A stretch of 64,000 nt of DNA from Laburnicola sp. R22_1 (lineage: Eukaryota; Ascomycota; Dothideomycetes; Pleosporales; Didymosphaeriaceae). Under the pieces are notes generated by a model. That model made no database searches. It was not told where the DNA came from and saw nothing but the letters and a program-made list of their open reading frames with translations. This document shows, one piece after another, positions 9,782 to 20,567 of this stretch; within the stretch, counting starts at the first letter, position 1; every line of letters starts with the position of its first letter. Location: assembly GCA_014281115.1 (NCBI GenBank), contig JACONQ010000018.1, positions 62,001 through 126,000 of the forward strand, read 5' to 3'. A program made the position numbers and the translations under genes.

Positions 9782-12700
9782 GGCGGCGGCGGTGGATGGT
9801 TGGCAAAGAAGTTGACAATTCCAAACTTCCTAGGTGGGCTCGAACGACGTTCTCGAAGCTTGACCAACGCACGCGGGTGCTACTGAACACCGACAGCCTA
9901 ATATACCTTTGTATGTGCACCATGGTGACAAGGATATCAGCCTCGCTCACTCGTCCGATCTCCAGAACCCGACGTTCGGTTGGTGGGCTTCCTTCGAATA
10001 AGCCCTTCGCCAAACGCACCAATCAAAGGCCTGCCTCGGTACTGGGCATAAGCAGTACTGTGTGGGTCTGCGGTTGAGTGCAGCAGTATACGAGAGGAGG
10101 CCCGAGCCAAAGTTGGTGGGGAGGAAGGCTAGAAGTCTTACTATTTGGGCATGTATACCGGGTTTTGTCTGGTCGCTCCTACCGCTTGGGTAGTCGACGA
10201 GAAAAGACGGCTGTAGAATTCTCAAATATCTCTTTGACGATGCCAATACGCCATGCGGTTTCTTCGCAACCTGCGCCTTGAAAACGGAAATGAAGTTGAA
10301 GCACGCCCCGGACACGCAACATGGCGCCACACATGTGCAATCCCGAATGACGCTATCAAAGTCCGGAAAGAGGGGGAAACAAACGACCAGGAGCGTACCG
10401 TACGTAGGGTTGGACCACGCCAAAAGAGTTACATACGATTACGAGGGTTTCGACAAGTTGCCATACGTGTAGCTGTTATGGCGGCCGTTCTGCTTGTCGC
10501 ACTGGATGTCGATATAATGGGTGAGCACGTCTTGCACTGTATCGAAACAGTTCTTGAAGAAACAACAAAGTTGGCAGTACAGGCTCCTCGTTCCGTATAG
10601 CAACCGCGGTGCCACGGATTGCGAGCACACTGGACAACCTGCGTGGCATTAGTTCGCATGAGCATGTATGTCCCAGGTTCAGAGTCGCATGAAGACTCCA
10701 CGTGGCACGGGTACCTGAATCCGGCTAGTGCTGACTGTACCCGCGAATAGCGCGCGCCGCCGCTTATGTGATGGCGCGCTAACCCCCGTATAACCATCGC
10801 ATGGCACTATTTATACTCACTTTAGTTTGGAATGGACATTGGGTGGCTGCATTGGTCGTGTTCGGTGTTGTAGCTGTCGCTCGGTCCTGGATATTGTGGC
10901 CGGCCTTGCTCCGCAGCACCTGCACAAATGCTATCACGTGGCTAGGTTTGGCGTCCACTTATACTTCAGCGAGTCGCTACCTCAGGTAGCTAGTTGGCCT
11001 CGTCACTCATCGATATCTGCACGCATTCAGCACAGCGTACAAACGCTCTATGTATATGGTCTTTATTGCTAGCGTATATATACTGGTAGGAGCGGCTGGA
11101 CCTCGTGTTGGGGGCTTATTGGTAGACTCCAAGCTGGCCTGGAGGCTTGCGTTTGGATCGACCTACGTAAGTGAGGGTGGTATTGTCGCTCCCCAATTCC
11201 TTCTATTTTTGTTGCTTGTCTTTTTTACTTGCATTTCACAAGGAACCCCAGAAAGGTAGGCCAAAGCTTGAACTGAACCAAGAGTCGAAAGAGTTGCAAA
11301 TTGACGCCTCATTACTTCTCTCCGGCACCATTGTATGCGCTACAGAGGGGTGGTGTGTCCCATCCCTAGTGGAGCGTACAAATTTTTCCTTTCTTGCTTG
11401 CTTTTGCAGTTGGATTTCTGCTCTTCGTTATACTTGAGTTTCATCAAGGGAGAGGTAGGTTCTCTCGAGATGCCGTACTGTTACCGAACTGATAGGTACA
11501 CAGGGCTATGATACCATTTCGCGTACTTGCTTAGCGTAAATACCTTCATCACCTTCGTCACAGCTACCTATGTAGAATGATAAGCCGATATGGTTTCTAT
11601 GTTCCATACATGTTGCGTGGGAGCAGTCATACTGACTCTCGGGTGTAGCCTGCTCTCTATCCTATTCACAATGAGCCCTGCATCCCCTTGGCTCAGATTC
11701 CAGCTCATTGCAAGCATTAGATTTGGGCTTAGGATCCAAGTTCCTTTCACCGCAGTCTAGGTTAAAATGCGATTGAAAGACCGTCCGATCGCCAATTCAC
11801 GATAAGTATTCGCTCAATACTTTTTACTATCGATCAAAACACTTTCAATGCTTTGCTAAAATCCCCTAGAGAAGATCCGAGCGCATCTACATCGCGAACG
11901 CGCCTCCTGCCGTCTGAGTAGTGAATGCCAATACGAAGCGGCATCTTCTCCTCCCGTAGCATTATAAGCCTCTTGACCAAGCAGTGAGACCACTTGCATC
12001 TTCACAGTGACATATTGGCTTTTACAATCGGATTTCAATCGCTTCAGCGCCCAAGAGCAAGCGCACTTAATACCAAAGCCAGATTCCCATGTCTCCCTCT
12101 TGCATACCCGTACCGTGCATCTCGGCATACCTCCTACCCTCTCCCCTCAATCCCGCTTACGCAAAACAAAAAAACTCCAAAGACGTCTGCCCTGCATAGC
12201 TCCATGTAGCCTTGTGCTAGCTTCTATCCCGCTTTTCCGCTCTCTCCTACCACCATGCAACGCAATCTAACGGACGTGAATGAATGAATGAATGAGAAAA
12301 CCGATACCAGGGACGTTCCACGGACCCAACACATTGACATCCGTCCACGAAAAAGAAAAAGCCACCTTGGCACGCAGCGTAGTAGGAATGAGCGGCATGG
12401 TGGTGGATTCGAGAATTGCATGGGAATACATCCATCCAGCCTCCCAGCATATCACATGCACCTCATCGGTACAGTACGCCCATTCCATCCCTCCCCTAGT
12501 TCGTACAACGCACTATCCACCCATCCAGCAGATTGCTCCTACCACCCCACCCCAGCCGTACGTACACACCCGCTCACGCTCACACCTTCTACCGCACGCC
12601 AAGCCAAGCATTTCCATCTCGCATCGTATCGTGTCGTCGATATTTTGGGGTTCCTAACTAGCCCACATGCCACAAACAGAAAAACACCGACATTTCCCAG

Positions 12701-13318
12701 CCTTGCTAGTAACGAGACGATACATCTGCTCGCATCCCTTTACTAACGCATACCACAACACACGCGTGGTAGACTGAGTGATTGGTGCTCATGGCTCATC
12801 GGAGACGCCCGCAGCGCATAAAGCGTGGTCCCATCCGTATACCAGCCAGGCACGTGCTTCCCACCTCCCCGCGGGCATCAACAGCTTCTCCTCTTCAGCA
12901 GCCAATCCCCCAACCAGGATCAGGTACTCTCGGCGTCCGTAGAGTCCGTATTCCCAGAGGCCTACCTAGGTATTTCAACGCGAAACCCGCCACAGTGCCG
13001 CGGTCCCAACTCCCAACTAACACACCAAAAAAAAAAAAGGGGGGGGGGATTGGGGGAACGACCGAGCTTCTCACGGATACAATTTCCATTCATTCATTCA
13101 TTCATTCATTCATTCATATCCATTTATAGTCAACCTAACCTTTTACAAATTATAATACATAAGACGTAACAGCAAGCACAACTAAAATTTAACAGCTAAA
13201 GTATATATAAAAAAAGGGGGGGGCGCGATTGGGATTAGCTATAGTGGGGAGCGGAAGCATGACGCGCATGATGGTAAAGGGCTGTTTATATGGCAGCGAA
13301 CTATAGGACGGTGACCTT
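9782..13318. other. Gene-poor interval
   Basis: About 3.5 kb contains no open frame with a recognisable domain. It holds a GAATGAATG microsatellite (12278-12296), a CATT microsatellite (13087-13117) and two A-run/G-run junctions (about 13023-13050 and 13208-13224). One minus-strand frame at 10429-10797 is open for 122 codons and Cys-containing, but it is unsupported. The stretch lies between two transposon-bearing regions. Confidence 0.55.
13087..13117 (+). repeat. Tetranucleotide microsatellite (CATT)n
   Basis: About 7.5 copies of CATT. The complementary repeat GAAT/GAATG lies in inverted orientation near 12278-12296, about 800 bp away. Confidence 0.9.
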
Positions 13319-13331
13319 AGAGTTACTATTT

Positions 13332-13466
13332 CAGGAAGAGAAACATCGCAAACCTTTTAGTACACGGTACAACGCTGTAAGGGAAAGCTGTGGGTGTGCT
13401 GAAAACGCATTGAAAAAGGTAAAGCAGCTCGGAGACAGGTTGGGCCGGGGACTGTTCGTTAGCACC
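13332..13466 (+). mobile_element. Short retroposon-like repeat, copy A (135 bp)
   Basis: This is one of four related copies in the window. It begins CAGGAAGAGAAACATCGCAA and ends GTTCGTTAGCACC. It is bracketed by an exact 13-bp direct duplication, AGAGTTACTATTT, at 13319-13331 and 13467-13479. It has no coding capacity, no inverted ends and no obvious poly(A) tail. The duplication length suggests LINE-type target-primed integration, as for a SINE. Confidence 0.75.
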
Positions 13467-14381
13467 AGAGTTACTATTTGACTTGCAGATATAAGTAGCA
13501 GGCGAACGACACGATGGCCTTGATGGGAAGGTGAGGGAGGGCGGTGCCGTGGGATCAGATGCGATGCGATACGACGGCTTTTGACGGGGAGAGAGACGTT
13601 TTGCGCTTGTTTTGTTGGTGTGTACTGTGTGAGTGGAGTGGAGTGGGAGTACGGGTCTAGTTTCTGGCGCTATGAGAGCGTCCGGTGACGCGTGGATTAG
13701 ACGGGGTGTTGTGGTGAGGTGGGAAGATGGGGGATGGGTGCAGGGCTTCCAACGTAGCGTAGTACGGCGTACAACAACCGCCCGTAGCGATCACGTGAGC
13801 CGTACGTAATACGCTCTGCCCTGGGCCGTAGCGTAGCGTAGTTTGTATACGTTTTACGCCGTAGTACAGCTGTATAGTAGCATCTTTTAGAGATTTTAAC
13901 ACGTGATTTAGATGTTTTTAAGTTGCGATTTTGGTGTTTTGGAGAGCTGTTTTGGGCTATTTTTACGCCCTTTTTGGTGTAGTACGCGCTCGAATCGCAA
14001 GAACGTCTAATAGGCGTTTATTGTAGCAAATTTTGCAGTGCTCCTTTATGCTTCTTTTACAATAACCTATTAACTTTTGCCTATAATATGCCGCGTAATA
14101 CACAGTCCCAGGCCTCGCAATTATCTTAAAGTACTCTTAATTATCGCCCACACTATGCCGCTATGTTAAAAAGGCTTGCTGCCGCCGCTACCACTATTAA
14201 TGCGCTGCCTTTGTTGGGTGAGTTGTCTTAGTCCTAGTCGCGTAAGGGCACCCTAGGTACTCTAACGCCTGTACAAAGGAGCCACGTGTGGCATTCAGAG
14301 CTCTATTCTAGGGAGCTCTTTAACGTTAATTAGCGCTATATTTAGCATAGCAGCTGTCGCCTTAAGCCTGGCTGTGTTGGG

Positions 14382-17300
14382 CACAATTGTCAACAATCAA
14401 ATATACTTCCAAATCTCGAGCTTCGAACGGCCGAGTTGCCAAATCAAGTAAATCAAGTCTTTGCCGTATAAATTGAGGCGGAAATCAAGTCCAAAATAAA
14501 GATTTGACTTGGAGATTTGATAGATTTGATAGTGTTGTTTAGCTATAGAAGCGAGCGGGTGTTGCTGCAAAAGTTGGCTTATTTGGAGTTGTTGATTGGC
14601 CACAACTTACTGCCGGCATCACGCCTAGGCCCCCTAGCCATCTTATCGCGCACTTGACGCGCTGTTTTGTTACTATCGCCTATCTATTGGCGTACTTTTG
14701 TTGGTGTTTTAGCTATTGCAGTTAACTTATTGCGTACTTTTCGCTGCCTTTGCTTACCTTGTGGGCTTGCTAATAGCCTGAGATGCCCCCTAAACGCGCC
14801 ATCGATGGCAACGCACGCGCCGGAGTACGCGCCAACGGCGCCGTAGAGGTGACTGATGAAGGTGGAGGTCGCGGCAAGCGTCAGAAAGTACGCACCCAGC
14901 GGGCTATTGAAGGCGACTCGCTGCCAGCCGGCACTGCTAGTTAGCCGATAGAGCTGCCCGAAACGCAGCTAACTGCGCCGCCGTCGCCTTAATTGTCGCC
15001 ATCACGGGGAGCCAGCCAGCCAGCCATGCCCGCTAAAGACCCGCTTGTTGGCCAGGTTATAGATGCCTTACAGCGGCTGTAGGCTGCAGTTGCTAGAGTC
15101 GCAGGCGTTGTTAACGCCATCGTCAGCGTTGAAGGCAGCCACGGAGGCTTCGACTGTGGAGGATGATAATGTTGTTAGCGGCGGCTTTAACGAGCGCTTT
15201 GCGGACAATTACGATGGTATTGATTGGGAGAAGCTGGCTTGGTACCAGGTGCCGCGGCGTACTCTTATTGGCAAGAAGAGCTGGGTCTTTTAGTACGGCT
15301 ATCGCGTCGCGTTAAAGCAAAGTCCTGCACAAATTGCGGCTAATAAGCCTGAGCGTACCTTCTTTGTGTGCCGCTTCTGCCACTACAACGCGCCAATAAG
15401 CAGCATAATTAAGGTGACGGATGCCACAAGCTCTGTGGCGAAGCACCTAGGTCGTTAAAGGCGCAGCCATCGCCTAACTGCGCGCGGGAAGCAGCTGCCA
15501 TAGCTGCTAGGTGGTTAGTCAACTATCTTTGACGCGATGAAGAAGGGCGTACCTATCACGCAAGCTGTAGTTAATAAGCTAAGTAACTTTGATGTTTAAG
15601 GCTTCTAGCTTGCCGCTGTGCAATAGCTTGTTGAGAATAACTATCCGCTGCGGAAATTTAAGACTAAGAGCTTTCGGCGCATACCGGTACTACAGTTCGC
15701 CAATCCTGCAGCAGTTCAAGCGCTGTAGACAAGCCACAACAGCATATCGAGGTTCGTACTGCGGCTCTACGACTACCTTGTTCCTATTGTTAAAGCAGAA
15801 TTAGCGACTGCGAGTAGTAAGGTGCACGTTAGCTTTGACGGCTGGACTGCAAAAGGTGGCAAGCGCGGCTTCTTTGGTGTTGTTGCTCACTACGTTGACA
15901 CTGCGGGCAGGATTTGAGACTTACCTATCGCGCTGCCGCAGCTCGCTGGCGTCTATAGCGGCGAGAGGATAGGCGAATGTGTTGACAAAGCGCTGCAGGC
16001 GTTCGATATAATGGCGGAGAAGCTAGGTTACTTTGTGTTAGATAACGCTGCAAGTAATAATATGGCAGTGGAGTACTTAAGTAAACAGTATGGATTTACT
16101 GCCGCTTAACGCCGCCTTCGTTGCAGTTGCCACACTATTAACCTTGTTGGCCAAACTGTTATATTTGGCAAGGATAAAAACGCCTATAATAATAACCCAA
16201 AGCATAAGAAGGATGAGGAGAAGTTTATGAATAAGTGGCGGCGGCTAGGGCCTTTAGGAGTGTTTCTAGACATTATTAACTTTACTAGTACGCCAAAATA
16301 GTACTCTAGTTTCTCTACTTTCTAGCACCTTGTGTTAGCTAAAGACCCTACAAACAAGGCCTTATTATTGGCTGTTGTTAAGGCGTGCGTTACACGCTGG
16401 AACAGCTATTGTGCTGCCTTTAAGTGTGGGCTTATCCTCTAATGTCCTATTACTGACTACGCCAAACACCACATCTTACAGATTAAAGCGCTTGATTAAA
16501 AAACTAATAAGCTGCTAGCTGCTCTGGTGTAGATGCGATTAACTAGTCTATAAGTAGCAGACTGGGCAGTTATTACTAAGTATGTGGATGTGTTGAAGCC
16601 GCTCAAAGCAGCCACAGAGTGGCTGGAAGGTCGCGGCAAGAGCAAGCAGCCAGGCGATCGCAAGCTTAATAGGCGCTTTAGCGCCATTTATGAGGTTATT
16701 CCTACCTTTAAGTAGCTTATAAGCGCTTATAAAGAGCGCTTAATTACCTATCGCGATGTTGACTTTAAGCAAGAAGACGCTCCAGAAGACCATTTGGCCA
16801 TTAACCTGGGCGGCGCTGTCGCCAAACTAAAGCTCTATTACAGCAAACTAAGCGACAGTACTGCCTATTACGCTGCAATTGTACTCCACCCACGCTATTG
16901 TAACTACTGTAAAGTCGCTTGGGCGGGTGACCCAGCTCAATTGGCGGCTGCCAACGCTGCCTTTCAGCAACTTTGGCGCCTCTATAGTGGTACTGTTGCT
17001 CCCTAGCCGCCTCTACGCCCGCTGGTTAAGTGGTCCAACACTATTAACGACGCCGTTGACGCGATTATTGAGGCGGAGAGCGACTCTAATGAAGAAACTG
17101 GCGATAAGTACGAGCGCTGGCGGGCTTGTGAGCTGCGTTAGAGCCGCGCCGACTTTGATTGAGAAGGTAACCCAGTCTGCTATTGGTTTGGGTTACGCAA
17201 CAAGTACCCAGCGTTGGTGCAGTTTGCGCTTAATATAATAAGTATTCCAGCCTCCAGCGCGGAGTGTGAGCGCTTGTTCAGCGAACTTGGCGACTTATTA

Positions 17301-17638
17301 GAGCCAAAGCGGCGCAAAATAAGCTCATAGTTACTAGCTGCTCTGCAGTGTGTGCGGAGCTGGCTAAAGGCTGGTTTTATAAGCAGCGACAATGAGGTTG
17401 ATAAGAGCAATCTCACTAACGCAGCAATTAAGACTCTGTATAGTGTATCTAAATAGGACGATTAGCTGCCAAACTGCAGTACAACACTATAATTTTAAAT
17501 TAATATTTGCAAATCCGACTTCCAAATCAAGTACAAACTGCTGCCAAGACCTCCTAATCAAGTCCTCTAGCGCTGTTGAGGCACATCAAATCAAGTCAAC
17601 GGGTGGATTTGGACTGGATTTGTTTGTTGACAATTGTG
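14382..17638 (+). mobile_element. hAT-superfamily transposon nested in the outer hAT
   Basis: The ends are inverted repeats CACAATTGTCAACAA. They are flanked by an exact 8-bp duplication GTGTTGGG at 14374-14381 and 17639-17646, so it is a complete insertion 3257 bp long. Direct and inverted copies of AAATCAAGT lie near both ends. Its terminal sequence differs from the host element, so it is a separate hAT family that landed after the outer one. Confidence 0.92.
14783..17456 (+). pseudogene. hAT transposase of the inner element, multiply stopped
   Basis: The frame starts at the ATG at 14783 (MPPKRAIDGNARAG) and stays in one frame for roughly 890 codons, but it is interrupted by many TAG and TAA and a few TGA codons. 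Recognisable blocks are a Cys pair and His near 15370 (FVCRFCHYNAP), VHVSFDGWTAKGG with a catalytic-type Asp, FVLDNAASNN, CHTINLVGQ and VKACVTRWNSY. It ends with the hAT dimerisation domain (SAECERLFSELGDLL). Most stops replace Gln or Trp, as expected of CpA-biased C-to-T mutation on either strand. Length in one frame means few indels have accumulated. Confidence 0.85.
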
Positions 17639-17654
17639 GTGTTGGGTACTAGGT

Positions 17655-19956
17655 CCGCCACAAAGGCCAGCTTAAAGGCAAGCGCAATCTGGCTATAATT
17701 TGGCAGTATGGAGCTAAGCTAGAGTACCTAAAGGATAACATGGTTAGTAAGAACTTGTACTAGCTTTGTGGGGACTGTTACCTTAATAGAAAGTCCCCTA
17801 ATTGTTAGAAGGTTAATAGTACAACTTATGTTAAACAACACCTTAAAAAGGTGCACCTAATTAATCCTAACACCAGGTTGCTGCCCGCTGTGATAACTAT
17901 ATAGCCTAAGAGTCCTTTTGCAGCTGCTGCCAGGGCAAGATCTACTATATCCCATTTACCATGGCAAGAAGAGGAGTTACAGAGCGCCTTTGTTAACTAG
18001 GTTATTATAGGGGATCTTAGCTTTAAAATGGCGACTTTGGCGGCCACCTAGGGCCTTATAACGTGGAATTAAACCAACCTTTTGCGCGCACTGCTAAGCA
18101 GCCCCATAACGCTGGCGAAATATATATAAAGCAATATGGCAAAGCAAAAGGAGGAGGTTGCAAAGCTTTTGCGCTTTTTATAGAGTAAAATTAGTATAAG
18201 TTACGATATATAGACGTCTCTAAACAATATAAGCTTTTTTAGAGTTGTTGCTCACTTTGTTAGTAAGATTATTTTTCCGCTCTAGATCTCTATTAATAAG
18301 CGTATTTTTCACAGTAACTTATAGTGATTTAGATGCAAAACACTAATAACTTAACCTACTTATTAGCTTTTGCAACCTTTTTAGGGACTATATAGCAGCT
18401 GCGTAAGCCTAGCTTATACTCTAGGTAATTAGGGAGTACAAATTTGAGTTGAAACTCCACTATTTTGTGGGTGACAATGCTAGCAATAATAGCACCAGAT
18501 TTATTAAGTACCTACGCGACAAAACTAGCCTTAATATTAGAAATTAACACTATATACGCTGCGCGGGTTATATAATTAACCTAATTATTAAAGCTCTTAT
18601 TTATAGCAATAGAGTAAGCAATTTCGAAGCTAAGCTTGCCTGCGCGTCGCCCCAGGAGCAATATTAATTATACTAGAGGCATGGGGTTATTGGGAAACTC
18701 TACAATTTTGTAAACACAGTATGCGTCTCACATAAACATTATGAACTTTTCTATACAATATAATAATCGCTTAACAATAATAACACGTTATAGACCTTTA
18801 GCACCCTTAATTTAATCCAGGACAGTGAGATTAGGTGGCACAGCGTTTATCTTATACTGTTACGCTGCTATGAGCTTAAGGATCTAATTTAAAAGTTTAT
18901 ACGACGCGCCCGCGATATTAATAGCCTCCTAGAGGTCCCTAGCAGCGACAATAATAACGTTAACAGGCCCTGCGAGTATAACCCTATACATAACTAATTA
19001 ATAGACAATAATTAGGAGGAGGTCTACGCAATTATACAGGTCTTATAAGAGTTTTATAAGATATGCAAGACTCTAAAGGGTGCCGCCAGCGTTAGCGGAT
19101 TTAGGTCCCTCTAGCAGACAATTGTTAACTTATAACAACTTTACAAGTCGCTTACCGTACTAAGCGCGTATATAAAATTAACAGCTATATATAGTTGTCT
19201 TATCTTGTTAAAGGTGTTACGCTTGCGCAGTAGAAGCTTAATATATACATTATTAAAATTATTATAAATTTGGACCTGTCTCTTTACTATGTGGCCACCG
19301 CGTTACACCCACAGCTCCATATCGCCTAGTTTAAGGACTACTAGAAAAGGCACCCTAAGTGGCATTGAAAAGCCAATCGCTTACTGCGCCATGTATTTAA
19401 GGCGTACGTTAACGCTAAAAAGGACAATATTAAGCTACCTAGGTCCCCCCTAACGTCGCGTAAGGTACCTGGGGCTTATAAGGGCGATATGTGGAGGGCT
19501 CAAACAATAAGTGTAGATCCTATACTCCTTACTAGCAACAAGTCTTATAAACGTTATAAGCATATAACGCAGCTTAATAAGTACTTAGACAATCTGCAAA
19601 GGGACCTTAGCAGCGACAATAAAAAGTTAATACAACTTATAGACAACCCACACTATTAGTAGGTTAAAGTAGGCCAAAAACGTTACCTAATCCTCTATAA
19701 AATGGCTATAGATCACCTCTCCATACCCTACACGTCCTGCGATTGTGAGAGGTGTTTTAGCTCCGCCAAACATACAATTATGTGCGATCGCAATAGTCTT
19801 ATAGGCTGTACAATTGAGGCCTTACAGTTATAGAAGAATTGGCTAGGTAGAGGGGTTGTTAAAAGCGATCTCATAAGCCTTACAAAGGTGATATCTAAAA
19901 GGGAAGCCTTATTGACGACCTCAACACCAAAAAACAACAACAGATTACCCAATTAG
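17655..19956 (+). pseudogene. hAT transposase of the outer element, heavily decayed
   Basis: A BED-type zinc-finger remnant opens the region (LCGDCYLNRKSPNC, then TYVKQHLKKVH). Its 5' part is displaced by the inner insertion. Frames then decay badly. Near the end, a block corresponding to ATALHPQLHIA and then DHLSIPYTSCDCERCFSSAK is the hAT C-terminal dimerisation motif. Stops are much denser than in the inner element, consistent with greater age or more mutation rounds. The N-terminal exon cannot be placed with confidence in 13900-14373. Confidence 0.72.
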
Positions 19957-20133
19957 GAAATCCCGCCCTACTACAGGGCGTAGGGGGATTTTACGGAGCG
20001 TACTACGGTTACAGACCGTATTTTGACATCTCCAGGGGCTCCCGTACGTACTGGGCTCTCATACGGGCCGTAGCGTAGAGCGATGGGGGTCCACCGTACC
20101 GTACTACGCTACGTTGGAAGCCCTGGATGGGTG

Positions 20134-20567
20134 GGTCTAAAGGAAGTGATGAAACGAGTGCTGGAACGACGGCCAGGGGGTAAGGCAGGTGTAGCGGAAA
20201 TGTGTTGCATGGTTGTTGCGATAGAAATTGGCGGTCTACTTGAGCATCATGTGGAAGTTACAAACGTCCACGTGTTGCGCATCTTGCGTGGTATTTGAGA
20301 GGTATTACGAGGGGGTGTTTCGAGATGTGGGAGGTAGGGATAAGCACTGTGATTCTGCTGGGGTATACGGAATGTTGTTCGACTTGCAAGAAAGCGACCT
20401 CGGGGAAAAAGGCTGCAGCATGTATATAGTATACGTGGGCCAGGAGGATAAGCGTAACGGCCACCCAACAACCACCAGGGCAGGCACATATACGAAACAA
20501 ACGTGACCACCCGTCTCGAATCCAACATTCCCAAGACCACAAAAAAAACCTCCCAATCCACACGCCC
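20134..20567. other. Spacer between hAT element and P450 gene
   Basis: No gene is seen. It contains the probable 3' UTR of the P450 on the minus strand. Confidence 0.5.

Larger units (their letters stand above)
13741..20125 (+). mobile_element. hAT-superfamily transposon, decayed (outer element)
   Basis: The ends are inverted repeats starting CAGGGCTTCC, with about 27 bp matching (through AACGTAGCGTAGTACGG). They are flanked by an exact 8-bp duplication GATGGGTG at 13733-13740 and 20126-20133. An 8-bp duplication is the hAT signature. Repeats of GTAGCGTAG and CGTAGTA crowd both subterminal regions, as expected of hAT transposase sites. It encodes a ruined transposase with a BED-like finger and a hAT dimerisation motif, and it is split by a second hAT element. 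Without that insertion the element is about 3.1 kb, a normal hAT length. Confidence 0.9.

Noticed and set aside
8670..10022. Long minus-strand open frame of 450 codons
   Set aside because: It overlaps the secretory lipase in another frame, is extremely Arg/Pro-rich and has no domain; it is a shadow of GC-rich coding sequence.
10429..10797. Minus-strand frame of 122 codons with several Cys
   Set aside because: No signal peptide, no splice context and no domain; it could be part of a lost gene but cannot be supported.
12288..12746. Plus-strand frame of 152 codons
   Set aside because: Composition follows the CA-rich background and it starts inside a GAATG microsatellite.
13087..13117. Possible CRISPR-like or telomeric repeat
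   Set aside because: It is a simple CATT microsatellite with no spacers; no telomere TTAGGG array or CRISPR array was found anywhere.
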